Of a stretch of DNA of 53,260 nt, positions 26,304-37,709 are shown piece by piece. The first letter of the stretch is position 1. Each line of letters begins with the position of its first letter. This DNA is from Halomonas sp. HL-48 (GTDB lineage: Bacteria > Pseudomonadota > Gammaproteobacteria > Pseudomonadales > Halomonadaceae). The notes beneath the pieces are model-generated. The model saw only the letters and a program-made list of their open reading frames with translations. It ran no database searches and was not told the origin of the DNA. The translations under genes and the position numbers were made by a program. Location of the stretch: contig NZ_LJZS01000022.1 of NCBI RefSeq assembly GCF_001314875.1, positions 8,651 through 61,910 on the forward strand. Reading direction: 5' to 3'.

Positions 26304-26332
26304 TTGGCGCAGCCTGTGGGAATCCGTATAGT
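26304..26332 (+). promoter_or_regulatory. Sigma-70 promoter of rnb
   Basis: TTGGCG (26304-26309), 17 nt, TATAGT (26327-26332), giving a transcript start about 25 nt before the rnb ATG. Spacing and -10 are close to consensus. Confidence 0.65.
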
Positions 26333-26363
26333 GGCAACCTACCTTCGCTAACTGATTGACCTC

Positions 26364-28304
26364 ATGCTGCAAAACAATTCCGTGCTTGCGTCGCTCAAGC
26401 AACAGATTCGTGATACCACCCCGCGTGCCGAAGGGGTGATTAAAGCTACCGAGAAAGGCTTTGGGTTTCTCGAAACCGACGACGGCGAGTCCTATTTCGT
26501 GCCGCCGCCCGCCATGAAGCAGGTGCTGCACGGCGACCGCGTCGAGGGCGTCATCCATGAAAACGGCGATAAAAAATCCATCGAGCCGGAAAAGCTGATC
26601 GAAGCCGGGCTCGACCGTTTTGTGGCGCGGGTGCAAAAGCGCGAAGATCGTCTGGCAGTGGTGCCGGATCATCCGTCGATTCGCAACGTACTCAAGGCGC
26701 GCATCAAGAACAGCCTGGACGAATCCACCATTGCCGATGGCGACTGGGTGGTGGCACGTCTGGTGCGTCACCCGCTCAGAGAGAACGACCGCGGCTTTTT
26801 CAGCCAGATCGACGAGCTGGTCGCCAAGTCCGACGATCCCGCCGTACCGTGGCGCGTCACCCTGGCGCGTCATGCGCTTGAGCAGGAATGCCCTGATGCG
26901 GGCAGCGACTGGCCGCTGATGGATGAAGGCCTGACCCGTGAAGACCTCACGGCGCTCCCTTTCTTCACGATCGACGGCGAAAAAACCCGCGATATGGATG
27001 ACGCCCTGCACGTCACCCGCCGCGACGACGGCGGCTGGCAGCTGAGCGTCGCCATCGCCGACCCCACCGCCTACGTCAAAGAAGGCCACGCGGCAGATCT
27101 TGAAGCGCGCACCCGCGCCTTTACGGTTTACCTGCCGGGTCAGAACGTCACCATGCTGCCCGAGCAGCTGGCCGATGACCTCTGCTCGCTGTGGGAAGGC
27201 AAGGATCGCCCGGCACTGGCCTGCACGCTGGATATCAATGCCGACGGCAGCCTGGGCGACTATCGCTTTTTCGCCGCCAACGTTCGGTCCCACGCCAAAC
27301 TTGCCTACGACCACGTCTCGGACTGGATCGATGGCGAAGGCGACTGGGCGCCAGCGGACACAATCGGCGAACAGCTCACCGCCCTGCGCGATTTGACGGA
27401 AGCACGCACGGCTTGGCGTAACGAGCACGCCCTGGTATTTAAAGATCGTCCGGATTACGTCTTCGACCTGGACGATGCCGGCAACGTGCTGGCGATTCGC
27501 ACCGAAGACCGGCGCATTGCCAACCGCATGATCGAAGAGTCAATGATTGCGGCGAATGCCTGCTGCGCCGACTTCCTCGCCAAGCACATCGGTCACGGCA
27601 TCTTTAACGTGCACCGCGCTTTTGAGCCGGAAAAAGCCGAGGCCGCGCAGGAGTTTCTGGCCGGCCAAGAGATCGAGGTCAACCAGGAAGCTCTGACCGA
27701 GCTTGCCCACTACAAGGACCTCAAGCGTGCGCTTGAAAGCCGCGACGACGCCTGGCTGGATGCCCGCCTGCGCCGCTTCCAGGGCTTTACCAGCATGTCC
27801 GCCCAGCCTGGCCCGCACTTTGGCCTGGGTCTGGCGGCCTACGCCACCTGGACATCGCCTATTCGTAAGTACGGCGATATGGTCAACCACCGCTTGATCA
27901 AGCGCGTGCTGAAAGGCGAACAGGCACCCGCGGAAGCCAGCCAGCAGCTCACCGAGCAGTTGACCGAGCGTCGCCGACTGAATCGCATGGCCGAGCGTGA
28001 CGTCAAGGACTGGCTCTACGTCCGCTACCTGACGCCTGCCGCGCAAAACCAGGACACCTTTGACGCTGAGATCATGGCGATCAACCGTGGCGGCATGCGC
28101 GTTCGCCTGGTCGAAAACGGCGCCACGGCCTTTGTGCCCGCGCCCTTGATGCACAGCGACCGTAGCAAGGTGGTCATCGACGACAAGGAAGGCCGCATCC
28201 AGATCGAAGGCGAAGAGCGTTACAAGCTTGGCGACTCGCTTCGCGTGGTACTCACTGAGGCTCGCGAAGAGACCCGCTCGCTGGTGGCGCGCCCTGCCGC
28301 TTAA
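26364..28304 (+). CDS. rnb: Exoribonuclease II
   Basis: 646 residues, essentially the length of E. coli RNase II (644). N-terminal cold-shock domains (GFGFLETDDGESYFVPP), the catalytic RNB domain with metal-binding aspartates in DGEKTRDMDDAL near residues 203-214, the active-site neighbourhood with YATWTSPIRKYGD, and a C-terminal S1 domain ending at the stop. It degrades single-stranded RNA 3' to 5' processively. It is monocistronic, with its own promoter and terminator hairpin. Confidence 0.93.
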   Translation: MLQNNSVLASLKQQIRDTTPRAEGVIKATEKGFGFLETDDGESYFVPPPAMKQVLHGDRVEGVIHENGDKKSIEPEKLIEAGLDRFVARVQKREDRLAVVPDHPSIRNVLKARIKNSLDESTIADGDWVVARLVRHPLRENDRGFFSQIDELVAKSDDPAVPWRVTLARHALEQECPDAGSDWPLMDEGLTREDLTALPFFTIDGEKTRDMDDALHVTRRDDGGWQLSVAIADPTAYVKEGHAADLEARTRAFTVYLPGQNVTMLPEQLADDLCSLWEGKDRPALACTLDINADGSLGDYRFFAANVRSHAKLAYDHVSDWIDGEGDWAPADTIGEQLTALRDLTEARTAWRNEHALVFKDRPDYVFDLDDAGNVLAIRTEDRRIANRMIEESMIAANACCADFLAKHIGHGIFNVHRAFEPEKAEAAQEFLAGQEIEVNQEALTELAHYKDLKRALESRDDAWLDARLRRFQGFTSMSAQPGPHFGLGLAAYATWTSPIRKYGDMVNHRLIKRVLKGEQAPAEASQQLTEQLTERRRLNRMAERDVKDWLYVRYLTPAAQNQDTFDAEIMAINRGGMRVRLVENGATAFVPAPLMHSDRSKVVIDDKEGRIQIEGEERYKLGDSLRVVLTEAREETRSLVARPAA

Positions 28305-28330
28305 ACCCGTTAGTTAACCTACGCGATAAA

Positions 28331-28360
28331 CAACCACGGCGCCCCAGGGCGCCGTGGTTG
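28331..28360. terminator. Terminator hairpin between rnb and the esterase gene
   Basis: A perfect 13-bp stem (28331-28343 with 28348-28360) and a 4-nt loop between convergent genes. It has no strong T-run, so efficiency is uncertain. Confidence 0.6.
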
Positions 28361-28391
28361 TATCTGTCTTACCGAGTTTCCATTGAAGCGG

Positions 28392-29513
28392 CTACACCTT
28401 GGTCAGCTGGTGCTGAAAGAAGAAACGTAGCATTTCGCTTGTCGCGTCGGGGCCTTTGGGATCCGTGTAGCTGCCCTTCGCACTACCTCCTGACCAGGCG
28501 TGGCCTGCTCCGTGTACCTGCCACTGCTCCATGCGTGGCTTGCCACTGGCGTCGCGATGAACCGTACGCGTGTAGGCATGCCCGTTGGCCACGCGACCCT
28601 GTTCGACGGTGGACTGGCCACCAGCACTCCCGAATTTGCCCTTTTCGCTCCCTGGATGCGAGGCGTACTGGGCGGCGACGCGGTCGGCATTACTCGGGTG
28701 GACGGTGGTGTCGCGGTCACCATGGAAGATGATCGCCGGCACCTGCGACGCCCACTTCGCACTTTGCGTGGCACTGCCAAGAGGCCCGGTGCCGCCCTGC
28801 ATGGCGCCCAACGCATCGGGTAGGCTCTTGGCCACGCCGTGGGGCAAGCCTGAATGCACACCCACCGCCGCAAACAGGTCCGGGTAGGTCATCGCCAGAG
28901 TCGTGGCCATGGCGGCACCGGCGGAAAGCCCGGCGACGTAGACACGCGTGGCATCGAGCCCATGCTGGTGGACAATCTGGCGGACCATGCCTGCAAGGAT
29001 GGCGGGCTCGCCACCCTCGCGCTGCTGGTCTTCGGCCTTGAACCAGTTCCAGCACTTCGAGGTGTTGGCAGACGCTGGCTGGGCGGGATACAGCACGCAA
29101 CACTGCTGCGCTTCGGCCAGCCGGTTCATGTCAGTACCGGCCGCAAAGTCATCGGGGTTCTGGGTGCAGCCGTGCAGCATCACCACCAGCGGAAGCGCCT
29201 GCCCGTGATGGCCGCTGGGAATAAAGAGCTTGTAATCACGTGTACCCGCTCGGCAGCTAAAACTGCCGGTGGTGAACGCGCTGGTATGCGTACGCCGCGC
29301 GTGGCCGGGCGATGAAGCCGACGCTTTCGGGTCATCCACGACTTCCCAGCTGCCCTCGAAGGTATTCCCTTCCCGGGTCGTTGGTGTCGGCGTTTGTTCG
29401 GTAGGTGTTGCTGGCATGGCGCCCTTCAGGAGGGCCATGGCGTCTTGGAGCTTGCCCGCACGCGTGAGTCGGGTTGCTTCTTCCATCCGTTGGGTGATGC
29501 TGGCACTGATCAT
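28392..29513 (-). CDS. PHB-depolymerase-family esterase
   Basis: 373 residues from ATG 29513, chosen because GAGG is 8 nt upstream; the ATG at 29519 is only 2 nt from it. Alpha/beta-hydrolase of the esterase_PHB family: oxyanion region LVVMLHGCTQNPDDF, catalytic Ser in the GLSAGAAM lipase box, an Asp in HGDRDTTVHPSN, and a C-terminal His in GAGHAWSGG. No signal peptide, so probably cytoplasmic. Related proteins hydrolyse polyhydroxyalkanoates, feruloyl or other esters; the substrate is not decided by sequence. The RHH regulator gene upstream is 13 nt away and likely co-transcribed. Confidence 0.82.
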   Translation of the reverse strand: MISASITQRMEEATRLTRAGKLQDAMALLKGAMPATPTEQTPTPTTREGNTFEGSWEVVDDPKASASSPGHARRTHTSAFTTGSFSCRAGTRDYKLFIPSGHHGQALPLVVMLHGCTQNPDDFAAGTDMNRLAEAQQCCVLYPAQPASANTSKCWNWFKAEDQQREGGEPAILAGMVRQIVHQHGLDATRVYVAGLSAGAAMATTLAMTYPDLFAAVGVHSGLPHGVAKSLPDALGAMQGGTGPLGSATQSAKWASQVPAIIFHGDRDTTVHPSNADRVAAQYASHPGSEKGKFGSAGGQSTVEQGRVANGHAYTRTVHRDASGKPRMEQWQVHGAGHAWSGGSAKGSYTDPKGPDATSEMLRFFFQHQLTKV

Positions 29514-29526
29514 GGTCATTTCCTCA

Positions 29527-29943
29527 TTAGTGAATGCGATCCGCCAGGGCGGCCTTGACGGCCGCACTGGCATGCAAGGCGCCGAGCACCACGACCGACT
29601 CGATAGTGGCGAGGGCAAGCTCCGGGGTGACGTCATCGGCAATGCTGGCCATCCCCAGCACCTGAATCTGCAGCATCTCGCCCGCCGCCTGTCGAGTTTC
29701 CAGGTCCCCGCGAGAGTAATGCTCAAGCCCCAGCACAAAGGCCTTGCGGGTAACGGTCTCTTTCACGACCTCGGCGTGGGTCGCCAGCTGATTGCGAATG
29801 GCCGTACGAATCAGGTCGGTTCGGTTGGAATAGAAGCCTTCCTGGACCAGCAGATCGATCTGCCCCAGGTCGACAACCCCCAGGTTGATAGTGATTTTCT
29901 CGCTTGTGTCGCCGGATCGGCGGCGCAGTTCATGCACGCTCAT
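29527..29943 (-). CDS. Ribbon-helix-helix (CopG-type) transcriptional regulator
   Basis: 138 residues from ATG 29943 (GAGG 9 nt upstream). The ribbon-helix-helix fold is visible in SEKITINLGVVDLGQIDLLV and GFYSNRTDLIRTAIRNQL (about 14-55). A C-terminal domain of about 80 residues follows (ALATIESVVVLGAL ...), in the manner of NikR-like two-domain repressors, but without the metal-binding His/Cys set. It is followed by the PHB-depolymerase-like esterase gene. The palindrome-rich region upstream (29990-30030) suggests autoregulation. Confidence 0.78.
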   Translation of the reverse strand: MSVHELRRRSGDTSEKITINLGVVDLGQIDLLVQEGFYSNRTDLIRTAIRNQLATHAEVVKETVTRKAFVLGLEHYSRGDLETRQAAGEMLQIQVLGMASIADDVTPELALATIESVVVLGALHASAAVKAALADRIH

Positions 29944-29989
29944 CGGGTATGCCTCGCTGCCCTGGAAGTGATTATCCAACCGCCATAAC

Positions 29990-30030
29990 ATCCAATTGGA
30001 TTCCATATACCATCTATATGGATGGTATAT
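29990..30030. promoter_or_regulatory. Nested palindromes, probable operator of the RHH regulator
   Basis: A 26-bp palindrome (30005-30030; half-sites ATATACCATC and GATGGTATAT with a 6-nt centre TATATG) lies about 60 bp before the RHH start. A second perfect 12-bp palindrome, ATCCAATTGGAT, is at 29990-30001. The AT-rich region contrasts with the neighbouring genes and probably overlaps the promoter. The assignment to the RHH protein is inference. Confidence 0.6.
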
Positions 30031-30163
30031 TGGACCTATTCCGGCATTAGTCAAGCGTTGGCTACGCAATACGGCCCATAAACAGGGAACAGGCCACTGT
30101 CGTCGAACTGACTTATTTGTTGGTTAAGGTGATTAACGTCACCCAAGCGGCACGGAGGTTACC

Positions 30164-31282
30164 TTGCACATCGCCGATGTCACCATGTTTCACGCCCCCG
30201 CCAGCGGCGGCGTTCGTACCTACCTTCAGGCCAAACATCGCGTCTTTGCCCGCTACCCTGAACTGCGCACCAGCCTGCTGGTCCCGGGCGCGGAGCGGGA
30301 CAGCCTCGGCGACCAGCACACCCTGCCGGCGTTTCGCCTGCCCCTCGGTCAGGGCTATCGCTTTCCCCTGCGCGCGGCTCCCTGGCGCGATGCATTGATC
30401 GGCCTGCGCCCCGACATCATCGAGGCGGGTGACCCCTACGTGACCGCCTGGGCAGCGCTCGAGGCCGGCCAACAGCTGGGCGTGCCCGTGGTCGGGTTTT
30501 ATCACTCTGACCTGCCACGCTTGATGGGGGACCGCTTTGGTCGGTACGTACGCCAGCGCTTGATTCGCTACGTGAGCCAACTCTATGGCCAGTTTGACAG
30601 TGTGCTGGCGCCCTGCCAGGCCATGGCCGACCGTCTCCGGGACTGGGGCGTCGAGCAGGTGCGCGTTCAGCCGCTGGGCGTCGACCTCAACCACTTCCAC
30701 CCCGCTCAATACGACGCCGAGTTTCGCGCAAGCCTGGGAATACCGGCGGGTAAGCGGCTGCTGATTTTTGTCGGCCGCTTTTCACGCGAGAAAAATATCG
30801 ATGTGCTGCTGGCCACCATGCGCAAGCTGGGCGGCGGCTATCACCTGCTGCTGATGGGCCCGGGCATGCCCCACCAGGTCCCCGCTAACGTCACCGTGGT
30901 GGACCGCTGCTGCGGCGTGCACGAGGTCGCCAAGGCACTGGCCAGCAGCGACGCCCTGCTACACGCCGGCACGCGGGAAACGTTTGGTCTGATTGCCCAG
31001 GAAGCCATGGCCTGCGGCATCCCGGTGGTGGCCGCCAGAGCCGGCGCACTGGCCGAAAACGTCCCCCTGGGGGCGGGCATTCTGTGCCGCCCTTTGGACC
31101 CGACCGCAATGGCCGACGCCTGCGAAGCGCTGTTCAGTAATGACATTGCCGCCAGCGGCCGTTATGCGCGCCGCCATGTGGAACGCCACTTCAACTGGGA
31201 TAGCGTGATGCACGCCCTGCTGGCGCACTATGAAAGCCTGACCGATACTGCCCTGCCTTATGCGCTCCCCCAACCACGTTAA
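30164..31282 (+). CDS. GT4-family glycosyltransferase
   Basis: 372 residues starting at TTG 30164, supported by GGAGG 6 nt upstream and by alignment of MHIADVTMFHAPASGGVRTYL with GT-B enzyme starts. The C-terminal nucleotide-binding half has GRFSREKNIDVLL near 205 and the E-x7-E motif ETFGLIAQEAMACGIPVVAA near 272. Donor and acceptor are unknown. The gene overlaps the next, a membrane protein of the LPG-synthase/flippase-like family, by 23 nt, so the pair likely makes and handles a lipid-linked sugar (inference). Confidence 0.82.
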   Translation: MHIADVTMFHAPASGGVRTYLQAKHRVFARYPELRTSLLVPGAERDSLGDQHTLPAFRLPLGQGYRFPLRAAPWRDALIGLRPDIIEAGDPYVTAWAALEAGQQLGVPVVGFYHSDLPRLMGDRFGRYVRQRLIRYVSQLYGQFDSVLAPCQAMADRLRDWGVEQVRVQPLGVDLNHFHPAQYDAEFRASLGIPAGKRLLIFVGRFSREKNIDVLLATMRKLGGGYHLLLMGPGMPHQVPANVTVVDRCCGVHEVAKALASSDALLHAGTRETFGLIAQEAMACGIPVVAARAGALAENVPLGAGILCRPLDPTAMADACEALFSNDIAASGRYARRHVERHFNWDSVMHALLAHYESLTDTALPYALPQPR

Positions 31283-32321
31283 ACACGGCAGCGGGCGCCG
31301 CTGGCGGTCGCTGCCTATCGTGATGATCGTCCTGGCGCTGGGCTTGCCCTTGCTGCTCACCGCCTGGATCGGCGGCAGCGAGGCCTGGCAGCGGGTGAGG
31401 CAGTTCCCGCTCGGCATACTGCTGCTGATGCTGACGCTTGCCGCGCTATGCTGGAACCTGAACGCCGCGCGTCTGCGTTTGATGCTGGGCGGCCGGGCAG
31501 GCGCGCTCGGCCAGCGCGGTGCCCTGGGTATTGAGCTGGCCTCCAAATTCGCCCTGTGCGCCACGCCAGGCGGCAGTGGCGGCGCCGCCACGTTGCTGGT
31601 GCTGTTGGCCCAGCGCGGGCTGCCGCCTTCCAAAGGTAGCGCCGTGTTTCTGATTGACCAGGGCTGCGACATGCTGTTCTTTCTCAGTATGCTCGGTGGG
31701 CTGGTGCTGTGGTCGTTGATTGGTGACGTTCACTGGCCGCATCAGGCACTGGTCCAGTCGGCCCTGGCGGGGCTGGTAATCGTCGCCACGCTGATCTGCA
31801 TGCTGGTCTACCACCTTCCCCGGCTGCTGCGCGCGCAGCGCTTCAGGCTCACCTGGCTCAGTCGTTACCGGCGCCGACGGCTTGCGCGAGGCTTTTTGGG
31901 GTTTCGCCAGGCGCTGAAGGTAACCCTGGCGCTGCCACGGTCCACTCTGCTTGCGATGATGGCGCTGACCACCGTGCACTGGCTGATGCGCTACAGCCTG
32001 CTCTACCTGGCCGTGCTGGGTGTCGGCGGCAACGTCGACTGGGTATGGACCTTTCTGACCCAAATGCTGGCCATGGCCGCCAGCCAGCTAAGCTTTTTGC
32101 CCGGCGGTGCCGGCGCCGCGGAAGTCGGCGTGGGTTCGCTGCTGCTGCCGTTGATGGAGGCTGAGCAGGCCGCCGCTGCGGTACTGATCTGGCGACTGGT
32201 GAGCTATCACCTGTATCTGGCCGCCGGCGCGCCGTTTTTTCTGAGCTATGGGTTCCGCCTGCTCAAGCCCGCGAAACTGCCGAAGGATCAATCCATCGTT
32301 ACAAAAAAAGAGCACCCGTAG
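31260..32321 (+). CDS. Lysylphosphatidylglycerol-synthase-TM/UPF0104-like membrane protein
   Basis: 353 residues with about eight membrane helices. Typical of the flippase-like domain of MprF/UPF0104 proteins are ALGIELASKFALCATPGGSGGAATLLVLL near 79-107 and the later FLPGGAGAAEVGVGSLLLPLM near 279. There is no cytosolic aminoacyl-transferase domain, so it is not a full MprF. It is coupled to the GT4 gene by overlap. Its stop codon lies inside the terminator hairpin. Confidence 0.75.
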   Translation: MRSPNHVKHGSGRRWRSLPIVMIVLALGLPLLLTAWIGGSEAWQRVRQFPLGILLLMLTLAALCWNLNAARLRLMLGGRAGALGQRGALGIELASKFALCATPGGSGGAATLLVLLAQRGLPPSKGSAVFLIDQGCDMLFFLSMLGGLVLWSLIGDVHWPHQALVQSALAGLVIVATLICMLVYHLPRLLRAQRFRLTWLSRYRRRRLARGFLGFRQALKVTLALPRSTLLAMMALTTVHWLMRYSLLYLAVLGVGGNVDWVWTFLTQMLAMAASQLSFLPGGAGAAEVGVGSLLLPLMEAEQAAAAVLIWRLVSYHLYLAAGAPFFLSYGFRLLKPAKLPKDQSIVTKKEHP

Positions 32322-32334
32322 GTGCTCTTTTTCA
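32306..32334. terminator. Bidirectional intrinsic terminator
   Basis: An 11-bp stem (32306-32316 with 32321-32331) with loop CGTA, flanked by A-rich and T-rich arms so that either strand ends in T's. It separates the glycosyltransferase pair from sucD. Confidence 0.85.
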
Positions 32335-32373
32335 ATCGGGCGCACTGTTTCGAGCGCCTTTCAGGGTAACCGC

Positions 32374-33246
32374 TTACCAGCCGGTTACTTCCTTCAACGC
32401 GTCGCCGATTTCGGCGAGCGAACGAACGGTTTTGACACCAGCGTCTTCCAGCGCGGAGAACTTCTCGTCAGCGGTGCCTTTACCGCCGGAGATGATCGCG
32501 CCCGCGTGGCCCATACGCTTGCCGGGAGGTGCTGTCACACCCGCAATGTAGGAAACCACCGGCTTGGACACGTGATCCTTGATGTACGCCGCGGCTTCTT
32601 CTTCAGCGGTGCCACCGATCTCGCCGATCATGACGATCGCTTCGGTTTTCGGGTCCTTCTCGAACATCTCCAGGATGTCGATGAAGTTGGAGCCCGGAAT
32701 CGGGTCGCCGCCGATACCCACACAGGTAGACTGACCAAAACCATGATCCGTCGTCTGCTTAACGGCTTCGTAGGTCAAGGTACCAGAGCGCGATACGATG
32801 CCCACGCGGCCCGGCTGGTGAATGTGGCCCGGCATGATGCCGATTTTACATTCGCCCGGGGTGATAACACCGGGGCAGTTCGGGCCAATCAGGCGAACGC
32901 CCAGCTCGTCGCATTTTACTTTTGCGTCGAGCATGTCGAGGGTCGCGATACCTTCGGTAATGCACACGATCAGCTTGATGCCCGCATTGGCGGCTTCAAG
33001 GATCGAGTCCTTACAGAACGGCGCCGGTACGTAGATCACGCTGGCTTCCGCGCCGGTTTTCTCGACCGCTTCTTTCACGGTGTTGAAAACGGGCAGACCC
33101 AGGTGCTCCTGGCCGCCTTTGCCCGGCGTTACACCGCCGACCATCTGGGTACCGTAGGCAATCGCCTGCTCGGAGTGGAACGTACCTTGGCCACCGGTAA
33201 AGCCCTGGCAGATGACCTTGGTGTTCTTATCGATCAGGATGCTCAT
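32374..33246 (-). CDS. sucD: Succinyl-CoA synthetase subunit alpha
   Basis: 290 residues, the usual length. CoA-binding N-terminal domain ([18 protein letters not shown]), PGKGGQEH, and the C-terminal region with the active-site His in [18 protein letters not shown]. With SucC it converts succinyl-CoA to succinate with NTP formation. Its ATG overlaps the sucC stop by one base (TAATG), giving coupled translation. Confidence 0.95.
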   Translation of the reverse strand: MSILIDKNTKVICQGFTGGQGTFHSEQAIAYGTQMVGGVTPGKGGQEHLGLPVFNTVKEAVEKTGAEASVIYVPAPFCKDSILEAANAGIKLIVCITEGIATLDMLDAKVKCDELGVRLIGPNCPGVITPGECKIGIMPGHIHQPGRVGIVSRSGTLTYEAVKQTTDHGFGQSTCVGIGGDPIPGSNFIDILEMFEKDPKTEAIVMIGEIGGTAEEEAAAYIKDHVSKPVVSYIAGVTAPPGKRMGHAGAIISGGKGTADEKFSALEDAGVKTVRSLAEIGDALKEVTGW

Positions 33247-34412
33247 TACTTGCCCTCCGCCGCTTTAACGACCTGCTGAGCCGCGTCGGTCAGACTGGTA
33301 GCCGCGATGATATTCAGACCGCTAGACGCGAGTTTTTCCGTGCCTAGCTCGGCGTTGTTCCCTTCCAGACGTACGACCACCGGTACGTTGACACCGACCT
33401 GCTCAACGGCACCGATGATGCCTTCAGCGATCATGTCGCAACGTACGATACCGCCGAAGATGTTGACCAGAACGGCTTTGACGGAGTCGTCAGACAGAAT
33501 CAGCTTGAAGGCTTCCGCAACGCGCTCTTTGGTCGCGCCGCCGCCAACGTCAAGGAAGTTGGCCGGCTTGCCGCCATTCAGGTTGACGATGTCCATGGTG
33601 CCCATGGCCAGGCCCGCGCCATTAACCATGCAGCCGATATTGCCATCCAGCGCGACATAGTTGAGTTCCCAGGCGGCTGCTTCGGCTTCACGCTCGTCTT
33701 CCTGCGACGGATCACGCATGGCCTGCAGGTCCGGGTGACGGTACAGCGCGTTGCTGTCGAGGCCCAGTTTGGCGTCGAGGCAGTGGAGGTTGCCCTGCTC
33801 GGTGACGACCAGCGGGTTGATTTCCAGCAGTGCCAGGTCTTTCTCGTGGAACAGCTTGGACAGCCCCAGGAAGATCTTGGTGAACTGCTTGATCTGGTCG
33901 CCGGAAAGGCCCAGCGCAAAGGCCAGCTCGCGCGCCTGGTACGGCTGTGCGCCGACCAGCGGATCGATCTCGGCCTTGAGAATTTTCTCAGGTGTTTCTT
34001 CCGCGACTTTCTCGATCTCAACGCCGCCTTCGGTAGAGGCCATGAAGACCACGCGGCGGGTCGTACGGTCGACAACCGCGCCCAGATAAAGCTCATCGGC
34101 AATATCGGTGCAGGTTTCAACCAGAATCTTGGCGACCGGCTGGCCGTGTTCGTCCGTCTGGAAGGTCACCAGGTTCTTGCCCAGCCACTGCGCCGCAAAG
34201 GCTTTGGCTTCGGCAGGATCTTTGATCAGCTTGACGCCGCCCGCCTTACCACGACCGCCTGCGTGCACCTGGGCTTTAACCACCCACATGTCGCCGCCGA
34301 TCTTTTTACATGCTTCTTCCGCTTCTTCGGGAGTGTCCACCGCAAAACTCTTGGACACTGGCAGACCATAATCAGCAAACAGCTGTTTGCCTTGATACTC
34401 GTGAAGGTTCAT
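33246..34412 (-). CDS. sucC: Succinyl-CoA synthetase subunit beta
   Basis: 388 residues from ATG 34412, identical in length to E. coli SucC. It begins [19 protein letters not shown], with an ATP-grasp domain ([17 protein letters not shown]), [14 protein letters not shown], and the [14 protein letters not shown]-terminal CoA-ligase part. It is 146 nt downstream of lpd with a hairpin in the gap, so sucCD may have partly independent expression. Confidence 0.95.
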   Translation of the reverse strand: MNLHEYQGKQLFADYGLPVSKSFAVDTPEEAEEACKKIGGDMWVVKAQVHAGGRGKAGGVKLIKDPAEAKAFAAQWLGKNLVTFQTDEHGQPVAKILVETCTDIADELYLGAVVDRTTRRVVFMASTEGGVEIEKVAEETPEKILKAEIDPLVGAQPYQARELAFALGLSGDQIKQFTKIFLGLSKLFHEKDLALLEINPLVVTEQGNLHCLDAKLGLDSNALYRHPDLQAMRDPSQEDEREAEAAAWELNYVALDGNIGCMVNGAGLAMGTMDIVNLNGGKPANFLDVGGGATKERVAEAFKLILSDDSVKAVLVNIFGGIVRCDMIAEGIIGAVEQVGVNVPVVVRLEGNNAELGTEKLASSGLNIIAATSLTDAAQQVVKAAEGK

Positions 34413-34519
34413 CGATTCATGCCATTGGTTGCATGTGACTCGAATGATGGTCAACGCCTGAAGCGCTGATCATCCCCGTGCTTTCGTGTCTTGAACGTAA
34501 CGTCAAGGCCGAAAGTGTT

Positions 34520-34539
34520 GCGCCACCTGTCGGTGGCGC
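34520..34539 (-). repeat. Hairpin in the lpd-sucC gap
   Basis: An 8-bp stem (34520-34527 with 34532-34539) with loop TGTC, in the 146-nt gap between lpd and sucC. It lacks a T-run on the minus strand, so it may be a processing or partial termination site within the operon. Confidence 0.4.
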
Positions 34540-34558
34540 TTCGTTGTTACTTACTGGA

Positions 34559-37671
<3,113 letters not shown>

Positions 37672-37709
37672 GTCGTTTCCCTTATGTGTTCTCTAAATCC
37701 GGTGGGCGC

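Noticed and set aside
26151..27428. A 425-codon minus-strand frame opposite rnb
   Set aside because: Antisense of the clear RNase II gene, no ribosome site and no domain signal.
32248..33279. A 343-codon plus-strand frame opposite sucD
   Set aside because: Antisense of sucD and overlapping a terminator; product looks like a reverse-strand artefact.
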